A stretch of DNA of 64,000 nucleotides from contig JAQFVV010012510.1 of assembly GCA_028023455.1 (NCBI GenBank), forward strand, positions 2,401,420 through 2,465,419. Reading direction: 5' to 3'. The translations under genes and the position numbers were made by a program. The notes below the pieces were generated by a model that saw nothing but the letters and a program-made list of their open reading frames with translations, did no database searches and was not told the DNA's origin. Below are positions 22,856-34,339 of this stretch, piece after piece; within the stretch, counting starts at the first letter, position 1, and every line of letters begins with the position of its first letter. The stretch is from Epiperipatus broadwayi (lineage: Eukaryota; Onychophora; Udeonychophora; Euonychophora; Peripatidae).

Positions 22856-23922
22856 CTGCACCTAATGAACTTGGATTTGTTTATATAATGTTTTTATTCA
22901 GGTGTCATATTTTATTCCCTTTTGTGCTGTCAAACGACAAATCTGAATTTTAAAATATATTACTTTTTAAAATTGAAGACATGTTTGTAGTTATATAGAT
23001 CTGATATTAGTTGGTATCTATATATTCTTGTAACTCTCAATTTATTACTAATTATATACACTTAATTTGTCCAGGATTAGTATAAAACAAAAAAAAACAG
23101 CACATAACACCAGCTAATACTATTCATACACAATACTTATAAAATATGGTAGATTTAAAGTGGTATAAATATATTTTTCTCCTGAAAAGTATTCTATAAA
23201 CTGGTCTTATTGTGATGTTTTTAATATGCTTTTACTTATTTTGTTCATTTATTTAATCTGTCTGCTTGAAAAATTTTGTAACTTAATTTTCACCCATACA
23301 TTTATTTAGATTTTAAAAACAATTTCAGCAAAAAATAGCAAAAAATTTGTAGTATTTTAAATAATCTCAGTTTTTTAATATTAGTAGAAATCTCTATTTT
23401 TTGGCCTGGGTTGGTATAAAACCATGTATATGTGTATATAAAGATGTTGTATCTTGGACTTTAAATTTTAAGCTGCTGACTTCATTATCAACATCATCAT
23501 CATCACAATAATAATAATAATCATCATCATCAGCAGCAGCAGCAGCAAGTTATTCACCTATTCAGAGTCAAGATGGTGAGCTTCAGAGTTTTTACACTGG
23601 GAAAGTTCTGGGAATCTGTAGCTGAAAAGAAAAAGAACTTTCCTCAGCACACTTTGTTCAATTTAAAATTGATTCATGCCTTTCTTCCAGTGTTATGTGA
23701 TAGTTTTTATTTAAAACTTTGCAAGAATCAATCATTAAATGATGATTTTGGGAACAATGTGGCAGCAGAGGAATCATATGACCAAATGGCTACATAGTAG
23801 TCTTGCAGCAAGCTGTTCACTAATTAATAGTCTGGTCACAAGCTCTAGTTTGTTACTTTCAAAGGTACTGGAAGTCTGAACATGACAAGATTTAATTCAT
23901 GCTGAGTGGTTTTTTTTTTTTT

Positions 23923-24681
23923 ACCAAAATGCTATTTATGCTAACTAGTATTTTTCCATTTTCTCAAGATGCATTTCATGATGAACTAGTGTTTTCCCAT
24001 TTTCCCAATATGCAATTGATGGCGATTTCTCCATTTTTCCCTGATGCAATTCATGCTGAATAAGTATTATTCGTTTTCCCAAGATGCAATTCATGCTGAC
24101 TGATATTTTTCCATTTTCCCAAGATGCAATTCACTAACTAGTTTTTTTCCATTTTCCCAGGATGCAATTCATGCTGACTAGTATGCTTCCATTTTGCCCT
24201 GATGCAATTCATAGTGATTTGTAGTTTTCCCTTTTCGCAAGATGCAATTCATGCTGATTAGTATTTTTCCATTTTTTCCAAGATGAAATTAATGCCGAAT
24301 GAATATTTTCCATTTTCCCAAGATGCAATTCATTCTGACTAGTAATTTTCCAGTTTCTCAAGATACAATTCATTCAGAACTAGTATTTTTTATATTTTAC
24401 CAAAATGCTATTTATGCTGAATTAGTTTTTTTCCATTTTTCCAAGAGGCAATTCATTATAACTAATATTTTTCCATTTTCCTCAAATGTATCGTGCTGAC
24501 TAGTATTTTTCCAATTTCACAAGATGCAATTCATGCCAACTAGTATTTTTCTATTTTCACAAGATGTAATTCATGCAGACTAGTATTTTTCCATTCCTCC
24601 AAGATGCAATTCATGCTGAACTAGAATTTTTTCATTTTGTTAATATGCAATTCATGCTGATTAATATTTTCCCATTTTTTT
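23923..24681. repeat. Minisatellite of about 40 bp, about 19 units
   Basis: Units follow the pattern gatgcaattcatgctgacta then gtatttttccattttcccaa, diverged among themselves by substitutions and small indels. The array runs for about 760 bp. Open frames inside are incidental to the period. No function is evident. Confidence 0.85.
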
Positions 24682-25065
24682 CACATAAAACTTACGCAAC
24701 AAATGAACAATAAAACTTAGCTGTGAAACCTATACTATTCTTACCAAATGAGCCCAATTTTTATGGGACCATATGCCAATCTAACGCCAACTTTAACCTC
24801 TCAACTATATATTTTCATCATGTGTTTTCCATGTATTTTTCTCAATATCACATTTAAAAATTCTCTGCAAACCTAATTTGATCTATGTATCTTGTTATGT
24901 AATAATTATGTTTGTTTCCATTACTATTTTTCTTTCCTTTCACAAACAAGACTGTAAACCTTTATTACATATGTAATGTCATGAATCAATTTGTATCTAA
25001 GACCTCATATTTTCAAATGTAACTTATGTAACTCTTTTTGAGCCTCAATAAAGTTTACCCTTTGA

Positions 25066-25229
<164 letters not shown>

Positions 25230-25257
25230 GAAAGCTAGTTTTTTGGATAAAAAGTGC

Positions 25258-25400
25258 ATTGGATCTAGATCAAAAACTCCTCAATGGCAATGAATATAAC
25301 TCATAAACAAGAATAAAACAGCATTGAATAGGTATTTTTAATAAGTACTCCTATTTAGCATCTATTAATCATTCAAGCTGACACTAGATGGCAGATCTGG
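25258..25400 (+). repeat. Degenerate family B copy
   Basis: aaactcctcaatggcaatga resembles the CUCCUCACUGAUGA side of the family B core. agcatctattaatcattcaagctgacactagatggca resembles its arm. It is a heavily diverged relic. Confidence 0.35.
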
Positions 25401-25710
25401 AATAGTATAAACAGATTTTGTTATCAATCAACTAATACATTTTTAAAGTAACAATAAATTGTTGTTCAATTTTCAGGTAGTAGTTGTTTGACATGCACCA
25501 ATGTTATTTTTTAAAATATTAAGTATGTGTTTCTGATATCCAGATCATAGTTATCTGTTTATAAGAAACTAATCAAAGTTGAAAGACAACAGTTTGAGAT
25601 TGTTGATTATTATCTATATTGGGATTGTCTAAGTGTTGACTGGTTTTTAATGGTTGTTTATAAACCCATTCACCCTTGAGCATTATTACACTTTATATAT
25701 ATATATATAT

Positions 25711-26561
25711 AAACGTCACATAGGAGCGCTTTCAACTAGCTTGTAGCTTTGTCAACTATCACGTTTAAAATGTCAGCTTTCCCATAATTCTATGATGTCA
25801 ACTTTCCCACAATTCTGTGATCTTAATGTTTGCTGCTTGCCTATTAACCAAATGTTGCTTGTATTTACATATCAACATTGCCTCTTTAATTTTCCTTTTA
25901 TTATTATTTCTTTCAGTTTCCAATATTTTTACATTGTTATAATTAAAATCGAAACCATATATACATGATTTATTATGGTCATAAAAGACAGAAGCTGATA
26001 AATTATCATTATTTTTAAAATTTTGTTTTGTATTTTGAACCCTTTTAAATAACAATAAGTGTTCCTTTGTTCTTTTTTCCAATGTGCACCTCGATTCACC
26101 TATATATCCATGGCCACACCCACATGTCCACTTGTAAATGATACAATTTTTATTTGTAAATAAAGTTTTATCCTTTGCATTGTTTATTAATTTATTTAAT
26201 GTAGGTGGTGCATAAAATGCAATATCACATATTCCTTTATAAATTTTCTTAATGAAACTTGCCTGTTGATTTGAAATATATGGTATTGATATCCACAATT
26301 TTTTATCAGAAGAATTAAGACTATTATTATTTTTATATTTATAAGTAAAATTTTTAATAGTATAATAAACAGAATCATAATTGTATCCAATGTTTAACAA
26401 TTCATTATAATAAGTTTCAATATTTTTAGTTTTATCTGATGCATATTTACAAAGGTTATCATTTCTAAATAAAAAGGATTTCAAACCTGCCATTTTATGT
26501 GACATTGGTACTTTTGATTCATATGGAATATATCCTCTTTTTGCTATTGGTTTAAGAGTCA
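25711..26561 (-). mobile_element. Penelope-like element 3' fragment, left half of head-to-head pair
   Basis: This fragment contains the open frame at 25798-26562 on minus and the element's 3' flank to 25711. Its reverse complement matches the right half at 26562-27260 over 699 bp with only scattered differences. The left half is 152 bp longer at its 5' side. The junction between the halves is direct, with no spacer. An AT microsatellite flanks the outer edge. Confidence 0.85.
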
Positions 26562-26562
26562 T
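25798..26562 (-). pseudogene. Penelope-like protein C-terminus: RT tail and GIY-YIG endonuclease (254 aa)
   Basis: The open frame encodes the C-terminal part of a Penelope-like polyprotein. Residues 1-100 look like the RT thumb/linker. The GIY-YIG endonuclease module follows, with IIY at 141-143, the CGCG spacer, YIG at 153-155, the conserved Arg at about 158 and KEH at about 166-168; a downstream glutamate in ILETE could complete the active site. The RT catalytic core is absent, so this is a 5'-truncated retroelement fragment even though the frame is intact. The initiating Met lies exactly at the junction with the inverted copy, so it is unlikely to be a real start. This element belongs to a different family from the one at 60-62 kb (YKWTCGCGHGYIGES here, YEIPCLHCSRIYVGQS there). 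Confidence 0.85.
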
Positions 26563-27260
26563 ATAATGAATTGTTAAACGTTGGATACAATTATGATTCT
26601 GTTTATTATACTATTAAAAATTTTACTTATAAATATAAAAATAATAATAGTGTTAATTCTTCTGATAAAAAATTGTGGATATCAATACCATATATTTCAA
26701 ATCAACAGGCAAGTTTCATTAAGAAAATTTATAAAGGAATATGTGATATTGCATTTTATGCACCACCTACATTAAATAAATTAATAAACAATGCAAAGGA
26801 TAAAACTTTATTTACAAATAAAAATTGTATCATTTACAAATGGACATGTGGGTGTGGCCATGGATATATAGGTGAATCGAGGTGCACATTGGAAAAAAGA
26901 ACAAAGGAACACTTATTGTTATTTAAAAGGGTTCAAAATACAAAACAAAATTTTAAAAATAATGATAATTTATCAGCTTCTGTCTTTTATGACCATAATA
27001 AATCATGTATATATGGTTTCGATTTTAATTATAACAATGTAAAAATATTGGAAACTGAAAGAAATAATAATAAAAGGAAAATTAAAGAGGCAATGTTGAT
27101 ATGTAAATACAAGCAACATTTGGTTAATAGGCAAGCAGCAAACATTAAGATCACAGAATTGTGGGAAAGTTGACATCATAGAATTATGGGAAAGCTGACA
27201 TTTTAAACGTGATAGTTGACAAAGCTACAAGCTAGTTGAAAGCGCTCTTATGTGACGTTT
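26562..27260 (+). mobile_element. Penelope-like element 3' fragment, right half of head-to-head pair
   Basis: This is the + strand copy of the same element as 25711-26409, with the same outer end (aaacgtcacata in mirror). It holds the 200-residue frame at 26571-27173. Equal 699-bp arms with very few differences imply a recent origin of the pair or gene conversion between the arms. Confidence 0.85.
26571..27173 (+). pseudogene. Penelope-like GIY-YIG endonuclease fragment (200 aa), inverted copy
   Basis: The protein matches the last 198 residues or so of the 254-residue frame on the opposite strand, with differences such as NVG for NIG and SVNS for SLNS. It has the full GIY-YIG module (IIYKWTCGCGHGYIGES) and ends ITELWES. 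It lacks the RT core. No independent promoter or start context is apparent. Confidence 0.85.
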
Positions 27261-27344
27261 ATACATATATTTTTTATAAGCTTTTAAATACTGTATTTTT
27301 AAATATTTATTTATAAATTTGCATATATATATATATATTGATAC

Positions 27345-27505
27345 GAAGATTTTCACGGGTTGCATATATAAAAGACATATTTTGCGGGTTCATCCGTGTT
27401 AAAATATTTTAAATATTGATATACTGACGTTTCGACTTATCAATATTTAAAATATTTTAACACGGATTAACCCGCAAAATATGTCTTTTATATATATAGT
27501 AACAA
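27345..27505. repeat. Foldback with Penelope-type centre
   Basis: Arms of about 70 bp (aaaagacatattttgcgggtt, atccgtgttaaaatattttaaatattgat) are near-perfect reverse complements at about 27370-27420 and 27437-27500. The short centre contains gacgtttcgac, i.e. GTCGAAACGTC on the minus strand, the GAAACGTC word typical of Penelope/hammerhead ends. It lies 85 bp from the Penelope pair. Confidence 0.65.
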
Positions 27506-27509
27506 TCAT

Positions 27510-28460
27510 GAATTGGGTATCAATGCTTGTAAGAATTAAACCTACAATAATATAAAGTATGTCTGCAATTAGCTTTAAAAAAATAACTTGCTACAGTATC
27601 ATGATCAATAAATATTTAAGCATAGTTAGATATAAATAAATATCAGTTTATAACTGAAAAAGGTATGTGCATTATATATATATGTGTGTGAGGAAAGAGT
27701 CAAAATTTTAAACATGATGGACAGTTTCCTTGCATGCTTACTTTATTAATCTCAAGTATTGTAAATTCATTTTTTGTTAAAAGACAATAAAGTAAAAATT
27801 ATAGATTTTTTAAAAATTAAAAGGGACACAATAAGGAGAAAACATACATATTGTCCTTGGAATCAAAAACTAATTAAGGATTTTAGACAACCAAATGCAC
27901 GATTAGAGATATTTTGGAGAAAACAGTCTATGCAGGTGGTCGGATTACATTTTGAATCTTGGAAAGTAGTTGAATAGAAGGAAGCTTATTACTGCTAGTG
28001 GAAATAAGTTTGAAGACAATCTGGTGTTAAACAACTTACTGGTTTTTTTTTAGACATTTTAAGGATAATTAATACGCAGCTTCATGAAATAGACATCAGA
28101 ACTAAAAATAAATAACCACAACAAAAACACCATTTTTTAAACCTCTGTATTTATAGTATATACCGAAAATTGTCTTACAGAACAATTTATATAATGTTCT
28201 TAACGTTTTAAATATAATGTACACAGATTTGTAAATTTGTTAACTGATATTTATAAACTCTCAAATGTTTATTAATCAGTTGTGAAAAAAAAAACTTCAA
28301 CAGTTTATAGGACTTAATGTTTTGTGAATATGAACCATTTATATATTTAAATAACTTTCGTAGTTAAAAAGGCATATTTGGAAATTAGAATAAAACCTAA
28401 AATCTATTGTGTTTGTTGCTGTATTCAATAAATTAAAAGGTTATTAAACAATTCAAAACA
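27510..28460. other. AT-rich intergenic DNA
   Basis: No coding region, RNA gene or clear repeat is supported here. A 67-residue frame at 27774-27977 is Lys/Arg-rich and unrecognised; I do not call it a gene. Confidence 0.4.
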
Positions 28461-28465
28461 AAACA

Positions 28466-28540
28466 ACACTCTCCATATAGTAGTGCCATCTTGTGCTAAC
28501 AAGAGCAATGAGATAGTGATCATGTGATGTTTAGTGGTTT
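28466..28540 (+). repeat. Short family B copy lacking its centre
   Basis: ctctccatatagtagtgccatcttgtgctaac is joined directly to gagatagtgatcatgtgatgttta. The outer parts of family B are present and the ribozyme-bearing middle is deleted. Confidence 0.6.
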
Positions 28541-28739
28541 AAATTAAAAGGTAATATAACTTACTGCAACATAATTAGTTTAGAGAAAACTGTTATTTTG
28601 TGAAATTTGTCGAATTGATGTGAAACGTAAATCCTTATCAATGTAATACGAAAAAAATATTGAATTTGTTAGTGTACAAGATATGTCTTTAATGAATGGT
28701 GTTATGAAGTTGTAAAAAACTTTCTAAAAATTCATTATA

Positions 28740-28990
28740 ATGAACTTGAGCGCAATTTCAAAGGGATAGGCAGACCCTGTTTATATCTAAAGTTTATGGT
28801 AAAAAGCTTTTAAAAATGCAATATTGATTATTTTGTTGGGAAAATATATAAAGAATTACAGTTAGACAAGTCTTTGAAGTCTTTTAAAAAAATAAAATTT
28901 GTAGAAGGTAGTATTAGAAGCTGTCAAATAAATAGATTAACAAGGTTTATTTGTTCTTTTTTGAAGTGGTTGGGTAATTCTGTAAAACTC
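28740..28990 (+). pseudogene. Possible LINE C-terminal fragment
   Basis: Frames near 28765-28860 give GIGRPCLYLKF and SFKKCNIDYF-like pieces, which resemble the GRP..R....LK..L..CNI end of LINE ORF2. It is weak and short. Confidence 0.3.
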
Positions 28991-29169
28991 ATTGCTAACT
29001 TTTTATCCTGTTTTTTTATTTTCGTGTTATTGTTTTTATTTTCGGGAATTAAAATTTCTTACTTTTTTTACTAGCGTCTACTATTAATGACATACATAAG
29101 TCATAAGAAGAAGTGATGTTGTTTTTACAAATTAAATTTAATTCAAAAGAATCTTTAGATTCATTGGCC

Positions 29170-29472
29170 ACTAAAACATCATATGACCATCATTTCCTAT
29201 GCTTTCCCAGGCCATTAAAACAGTATTAAAGTCCGTACAGTAGTGCCAACCATTGCAAGCCATAGTAATCAATAGATAGTAGCAGATTTGTGCATGAAAT
29301 CTCCATCTAGTGCCTATACATCAAATATTCCCAGACTTGGTACAATGCTCTCAGATCCAAGTCTGGGGATATTGGATGAGTAAACACTAGATAAGAACTT
29401 TAAGCGCAAACTTTCGAGCATCCATTGATTACTATGGCTTGCACTAGGTTGCACTGCTATATGGAGAGTTTA
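29170..29472 (-). mobile_element. Repeat family B copy with rearranged centre
   Basis: It contains taaaacatcatatgaccatcattt, agtagtgccaaccattgcaagccatagtaatcaatag, and mirrored sequence ending gcactgctatatggagagttt, so inverted arms are present. In the centre, cccagacttgg and ccaagtctgggg form a new small palindrome where the ribozyme-like core should be. It lies just upstream of GPCR 2. Confidence 0.65.
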
Positions 29473-29777
29473 ATACAGATTTAGATTTATTGGGTTTGGT
29501 ACATATTTATGTAGATAAACAGACATAGATAATAAAAGATTAAAACAAAAAAATACAAATAGTAATTTATAACAATACTAGACGTATATGCAGATCCACA
29601 CGTATCACACATACTCTAGTAATCACACATATATTAATTACTAAACTTTACTTTAAGGAAATTGATACTACCCAATGACAAATAACGGATTTGAAAAAAT
29701 AACTTCCTTAGTACATTTTTTTTGTGTAATTCAAAATATTTTTAACTTTAGTTATTAATATTAGATACATGTAAAAT

Positions 29778-30797
29778 ATGTCATTAGAAATATGTCCTCA
29801 ACTTGGTTTTCGATTTGTCGCTTCATGGATGATTCTTGTTTGTATAATAGGCTTTACAGGAAATGGTTTAACACTCGTTGCATTTTGGAAGCATGCATCT
29901 TGGAAGAATATAACGAATATTTTTATAATCAGCTCCGCTATTTCTGATTTTGTCTTTTGTTTTGTAAGCGCGCCATTAATAGCAGCCGAAATACTGAATT
30001 CGAAGGCAGATTTTCATCAGTGGTTTTTAAATATTCATGGTTATATTTTTTATGTAACTATCGCCAGTTCTACATTTGCTCTGAGTGCTATTACACTGAC
30101 CAGATATTTTTTAGTAATTTTCAGTCAAATTTTTAAAAAATATTACATTAAATATATTGTGGTCGGAATGTTTCTTATAATTTGGCTTCTTCCTTGCTCA
30201 TTTTTTGCGCCTATAATGTTTAGCGTGTGGGGAAAATTTGACTATGAAGTGACGCTTTGCGTATGTCTCATTGTAAGTCATAACGGCAATGATCCTCAAA
30301 TGGGAACTACAATTTTTGGATACGCTCTGCCATCGATTGTACATATAATCTGCTATTCCCACATATTTTGGGTAGTTCAAAAATCCAAGCGTAATCTTAT
30401 TCGACATCAAAACTCCAAGCTACCTACTGGACTAAAAGCAGATAATTTAAGAATAACTAAAACTATATTTGTAATCGTGTGTGTTACGTTTGCGTGTTAT
30501 ATACCTTTACTAATAACTAAACTAACTTTGCCTAAAAAGAGTGAAGTTAAATATCCTAACTATTATTTATTATTCGATGCTCTGGCTTGGTCTCATTGTG
30601 CCGTCAATCCTATTATTTATTTCGCTTTAATACCTCACTACAGGCTTCTATATAAAAATGCAGTTATGAGACTTTTTAGGATAAAAACGGATACTCAAGT
30701 GGTTTCTAAAACTCAGAGTACAGACGATAAAACTCCTCAACCGGATGAAAATAATTTGAAATCGGACTGCTGTTCAAGTAACAGATTATTAGAATAA
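29778..30797 (+). CDS. Class A (rhodopsin-like) GPCR 2, moody/Tre1-like, intronless
   Basis: This 339-residue seven-transmembrane receptor is clearly paralogous to GPCR 1 and GPCR 3. Visible landmarks are N29 in TM1 (GNGLT), D57 in TM2, T108-R-Y at the end of TM3, W136 in TM4, C161/C163 in ECL2, P185 in TM5, P243 in TM6 (ACYIP) and N277-Y281 (NPIIY) in TM7. HIFWVVQKSKRN after TM5 resembles the moody/Tre1 group. The TM3 disulfide cysteine is L84, as in GPCR 1. The cytosolic tail is longest here (about 45 residues), with Ser/Thr/Asp-rich STDDKTPQPDENN and a CC pair that could be palmitoylated. In-frame TAA at 29772-29774 supports the start. AATAAA overlaps the stop codon at 30792-30797. Signalling partner and ligand are unknown. 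Confidence 0.94.
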   Translation: MSLEICPQLGFRFVASWMILVCIIGFTGNGLTLVAFWKHASWKNITNIFIISSAISDFVFCFVSAPLIAAEILNSKADFHQWFLNIHGYIFYVTIASSTFALSAITLTRYFLVIFSQIFKKYYIKYIVVGMFLIIWLLPCSFFAPIMFSVWGKFDYEVTLCVCLIVSHNGNDPQMGTTIFGYALPSIVHIICYSHIFWVVQKSKRNLIRHQNSKLPTGLKADNLRITKTIFVIVCVTFACYIPLLITKLTLPKKSEVKYPNYYLLFDALAWSHCAVNPIIYFALIPHYRLLYKNAVMRLFRIKTDTQVVSKTQSTDDKTPQPDENNLKSDCCSSNRLLE

Positions 30798-30939
30798 AGG
30801 TTATCGCCATTATTAGTATAATTAAGAGCAATGATGAATAATTACGAATGACTGAACAAAATTTTGTCTTTATTTTAATTTTAAAAGTTTATTTCCCCTA
30901 GAATTTTGCACATTTTGATTACTTAAAAATCAAGATTAT

Positions 30940-32100
30940 ATAGACTTCCGGCAACCATAGAAATAACATTTTCCAGAATGATCCGTCATTTATTTTTTTC
31001 CAGATTGCTCAAAGACTTCATTCACTACTGTAATAATTGAACCCATTCCTCTTATTGATTGCCTGCTTGGTCTTTCATCAGCAACCTTTCCAACCACTGT
31101 ACACTTAGATCGACCCATGATCAAAATAGAATAATTTCAACATTTATTTCAGCTTCAAGAGAGAATTCAAGTTTTATCTGCTCTTCATCAGTTACTTTTA
31201 CTGAAAATAGGATTGTTTTTGTATAGTAAAACTATCACACCCACAGAGATAATAAAGAACTTTATAGCATGATTAATTTTGATTGTTCTCATTAAAGATA
31301 TGACCATTTAAAAATATGTCCTGGAATTTTTTTAATTATAATTCTACCAAGGGTCTGCAATGATTTACATGAATATTATATTTTTTTGTTATAGTTGATA
31401 TTTTCTTTATCAATTTGAAAGTCAAGTGGCGATCTTATTGTTTTAATTATATTCTTTTTATAATAATCCATAATTTTATTTTTTACTCTGTTCTGTATTT
31501 TTTTAAATGAGCTGTTTTGAGGTCTATCATATTTTCAGATATGCCAATAGCATATCTACAGGTATTTACGTTTCATGTACCAATCTATTATATTTTCAGA
31601 TATACCAATAGGATATCTTCCTGCTATTGTTGTTTCATTTACCAAACCCGAATCCCTATCATCATTAGATATATTGAATTATCATTAATATATTTGTTAG
31701 ACAAGGTGACGATATTGATTTGAACTATAGTTTCTGGTAGCATATAGGGTTTTTTCCTTTGGAATATTGTAATGTTTTGGTGCACTGATTTTCCTAAACA
31801 CATGCGGTACCTCAATGGAATCAAAGCTCTTATTGTAATTAATAAAATACTTAAGAGTTTTTTGGATATTTTTTGGTCGTTTTTATTATCTAATTTACAG
31901 CAGTAATAATGTTTTGACTTTTTGTTAGTAAAAATGAGCCATATTTATAATACAAGCACTGTCTATGATGTATTATTCTCAGAATACTCATCTTTTCAGA
32001 TGATATACGAGTCCTATTATAATAGTTATGTATACTTTTTCCCCAGAGTTCTGCAAAACTAATACAATGTCAATAATTTTATTATAATCTAATATTATTT
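30940..32100 (-). pseudogene. Decayed LINE (RTE/Jockey-like) RT and C-terminus
   Basis: The minus strand encodes FINYNKSFDSIEVPHVFRKI at about 31782-31842, clearly RT motif A of a LINE (F.DY.KAFDSIE). The 3' part near 31000-31110 gives DERPSRQSIRGMG and VFEQSGKK, similar to the usual C-terminal tail. The stretch between is frameshifted and stop-ridden. The 5' extent is uncertain and may run past 33000. Confidence 0.6.
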
Positions 32101-34090
32101 TTGTTATTGAAGATTCTTTGTTTTATTTATGTTATTGATTTTATATACGCTATTTACGTCTCTGTTTGATCATAATTAATTTGTCGTAATCTCTTCATTG
32201 ATATTCTTTCAACATATTGACTTACGATTGAAATTCCTTTTTGATTTCAAAAATCTCCTGAGAGGTAGCTTTTGTCTTTTTAAAGTTGTTTCTTTGGTTA
32301 ACGATGTTGCAATTCTTATTATAATTTTTTTGGTTATTTGGGGTTTTTTTTTTGGAAAGTTGGATTCACGTACTTTATAATGTAAACATGTTAATTTTGG
32401 CTTCTTTTTTTGGTCTCATAACCATTTGATTTTTTTCAATTTTCAATTTTAATTGAAATATTTTTCAGATTTATTAAAAATTATTATTTTTATTTTTATC
32501 CATACTTTATCAAGTTCACAATCAGATTTTTGATCTTATTCCTTAAAAAATGTCTTATAGGTTTATATCTAGAATATTAAGCAACTGAAGTTCTTCTTTA
32601 GCTTCATTGGAAATTTACATATGAGAAATTTGTGTTCTCTACCATAATCTACTTTATTATTATTAAATATAAAGGTATTGATTGTTGAGTATTAAGAATG
32701 TAATCAATTTAATTTCTTTAAATTCCAGTCCAGTATGATGTCTTCTTTTTTTTAGATGTAGAAAATATTGTGATTTGAATGCTTAAAAATTTATTAACAT
32801 TAAATAACCCATTGAATGCACAAAACTAGAGCCACTCTTAATCGTTACTTTTTCTAATTCATGTTGATCAAAAGTATTTAATTTTTGTTTCAAAGTTTAA
32901 TTTTAGCATCCTGAAACTGGTTACATGCAAATTGTGTCTTGATTTGATTGCCAAAACTTTTAAGTCTCTTTCTGCAGTTGTTTCAGGTTTTGGAATATGT
33001 ATCGTAATAAGGTAAATGAGTGACCTCAAGATAAAATGGATATTAATCAATTATTTACTGAATCATCAGTATATTTTTGCTTATTCTTCCTGACAAGTTA
33101 ATCATGCCATTGTTTTTTTATCCTGGCTTGAACAATAAATATTACTTTCTTCTGATCCTAAAATCTTGCAATTCATCTTACTTCCAAACATCAAATATTC
33201 AATGTATAAAGGAGTCATTTTCCAACATGACCACTTTTTTTTTGGTTTATAATCTGCACATTTTATTTTCTGCATAGACACTGATGGTAACATAACCTAA
33301 TGACTTTCATTTGGGTTTGTCAAAGAACTACAGTACTGAGTAATATATGAATTCTTTCTAAATAACCCGAATGACATAAGTTTCTTAGTAATGTATTTTT
33401 CAGTATATTCCATGCCACCATTCGTGTTTGTATATTATTCGTGATTTCTCCTTAGTATATAAAAGTATTTATAATTCCTTTCTCCCATACAGTTTGAAAT
33501 AATGTTTAATTGTTGTTTGACTGTGATTATAATTAATTTTAACATTATCGAATATTGTAGCCAATCAATATAAATAACAGTAATGGAACAGTAATACCAT
33601 AATCAAAATAAAGGGTACAAAATGGAATAAAACAGAAGTATGATAAATAAACCTAAAAAAGTATAAGCCCTTCTTATAAAGATTATTAAAAAGTGAAGAT
33701 GAAATTCACTGTAGATTTCAGTACAAAAAATAAAAAAATTATGCTAAATTTGAAATAAAAAAGTATTGCTCAATAATATTTGTTTTTTATGAGGTTACAT
33801 GTATGAATGTTAAGCAATCTGCTAGTTTAAGTAGAGTAACTAGAAGCAAAAAAGAAAGAACGGGGAAATAACAAATAGATAGAGCTGGGTTTTACATAGT
33901 TCCACAAATTCACTTACACTGGTCTGTTTTAATGATTCTGCAGCAAATCTTTTTTTTTAAAACTTCAATTCCTTGGTCAATGTAGCTTTTGTATTTTATC
34001 TTCAATCTTTTTTTCTAACAAAAACAAAGGTGTCTCTTTTTAAAGTGTACATTATTATATATCATCTTACACATATAATACCATTTCCAA
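32100..34090. other. AT-rich DNA, possibly older LINE sequence
   Basis: No clear gene. Minus-strand frames at 32868-33050 and 33102-33293 could be 5' LINE remnants continuing from 30940-32100, but no motif is diagnostic. Poly-T runs are frequent. Confidence 0.35.
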
Positions 34091-34104
34091 CCTTCTCATA
34101 CCCT

Positions 34105-34330
34105 TAACAATATTATTTTTTATACCAAAACTTTATTCTTGTAGTTTCGACTATCCTGCAGTCATCATCAGAGATCTTTATAATCCTATCATTATCAGAG
34201 ATCTTTATAATCATATTTCCAAAAATAGGATTGTAAAGCTTATAAAATCTCTGATGATGACTGCAAGACAGTCGAAACTGTAAGAGTAAAGTTTTGGTGT
34301 AAAAATAGTATTGTTAAGTGTATAAAAATG
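34105..34330. mobile_element. Foldback with two hammerhead-like cores
   Basis: Two near-identical arms face each other. Each, read toward its outer end, has CTCTGATGATGACTGCA, a short loop, AGTCGAAACT and AAAGTTTTGGT. In the right arm CTGATGA (34250-34256) and GAAA (34275-34278) flank a five-pair stem (GACTG/CAGTC) with one extra U at its base. Stem III is weak (ACUGU). It resembles Penelope-type hammerhead ends, probably inactive. Confidence 0.5.
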
Positions 34331-34339
34331 TTGGAAATG

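Noticed and set aside
23485-23545. CTGATGA-like matches on minus in a (TCA)n/(CAG)n stretch
   Set aside because: They come from a trinucleotide microsatellite with no GAAA or stems in place.
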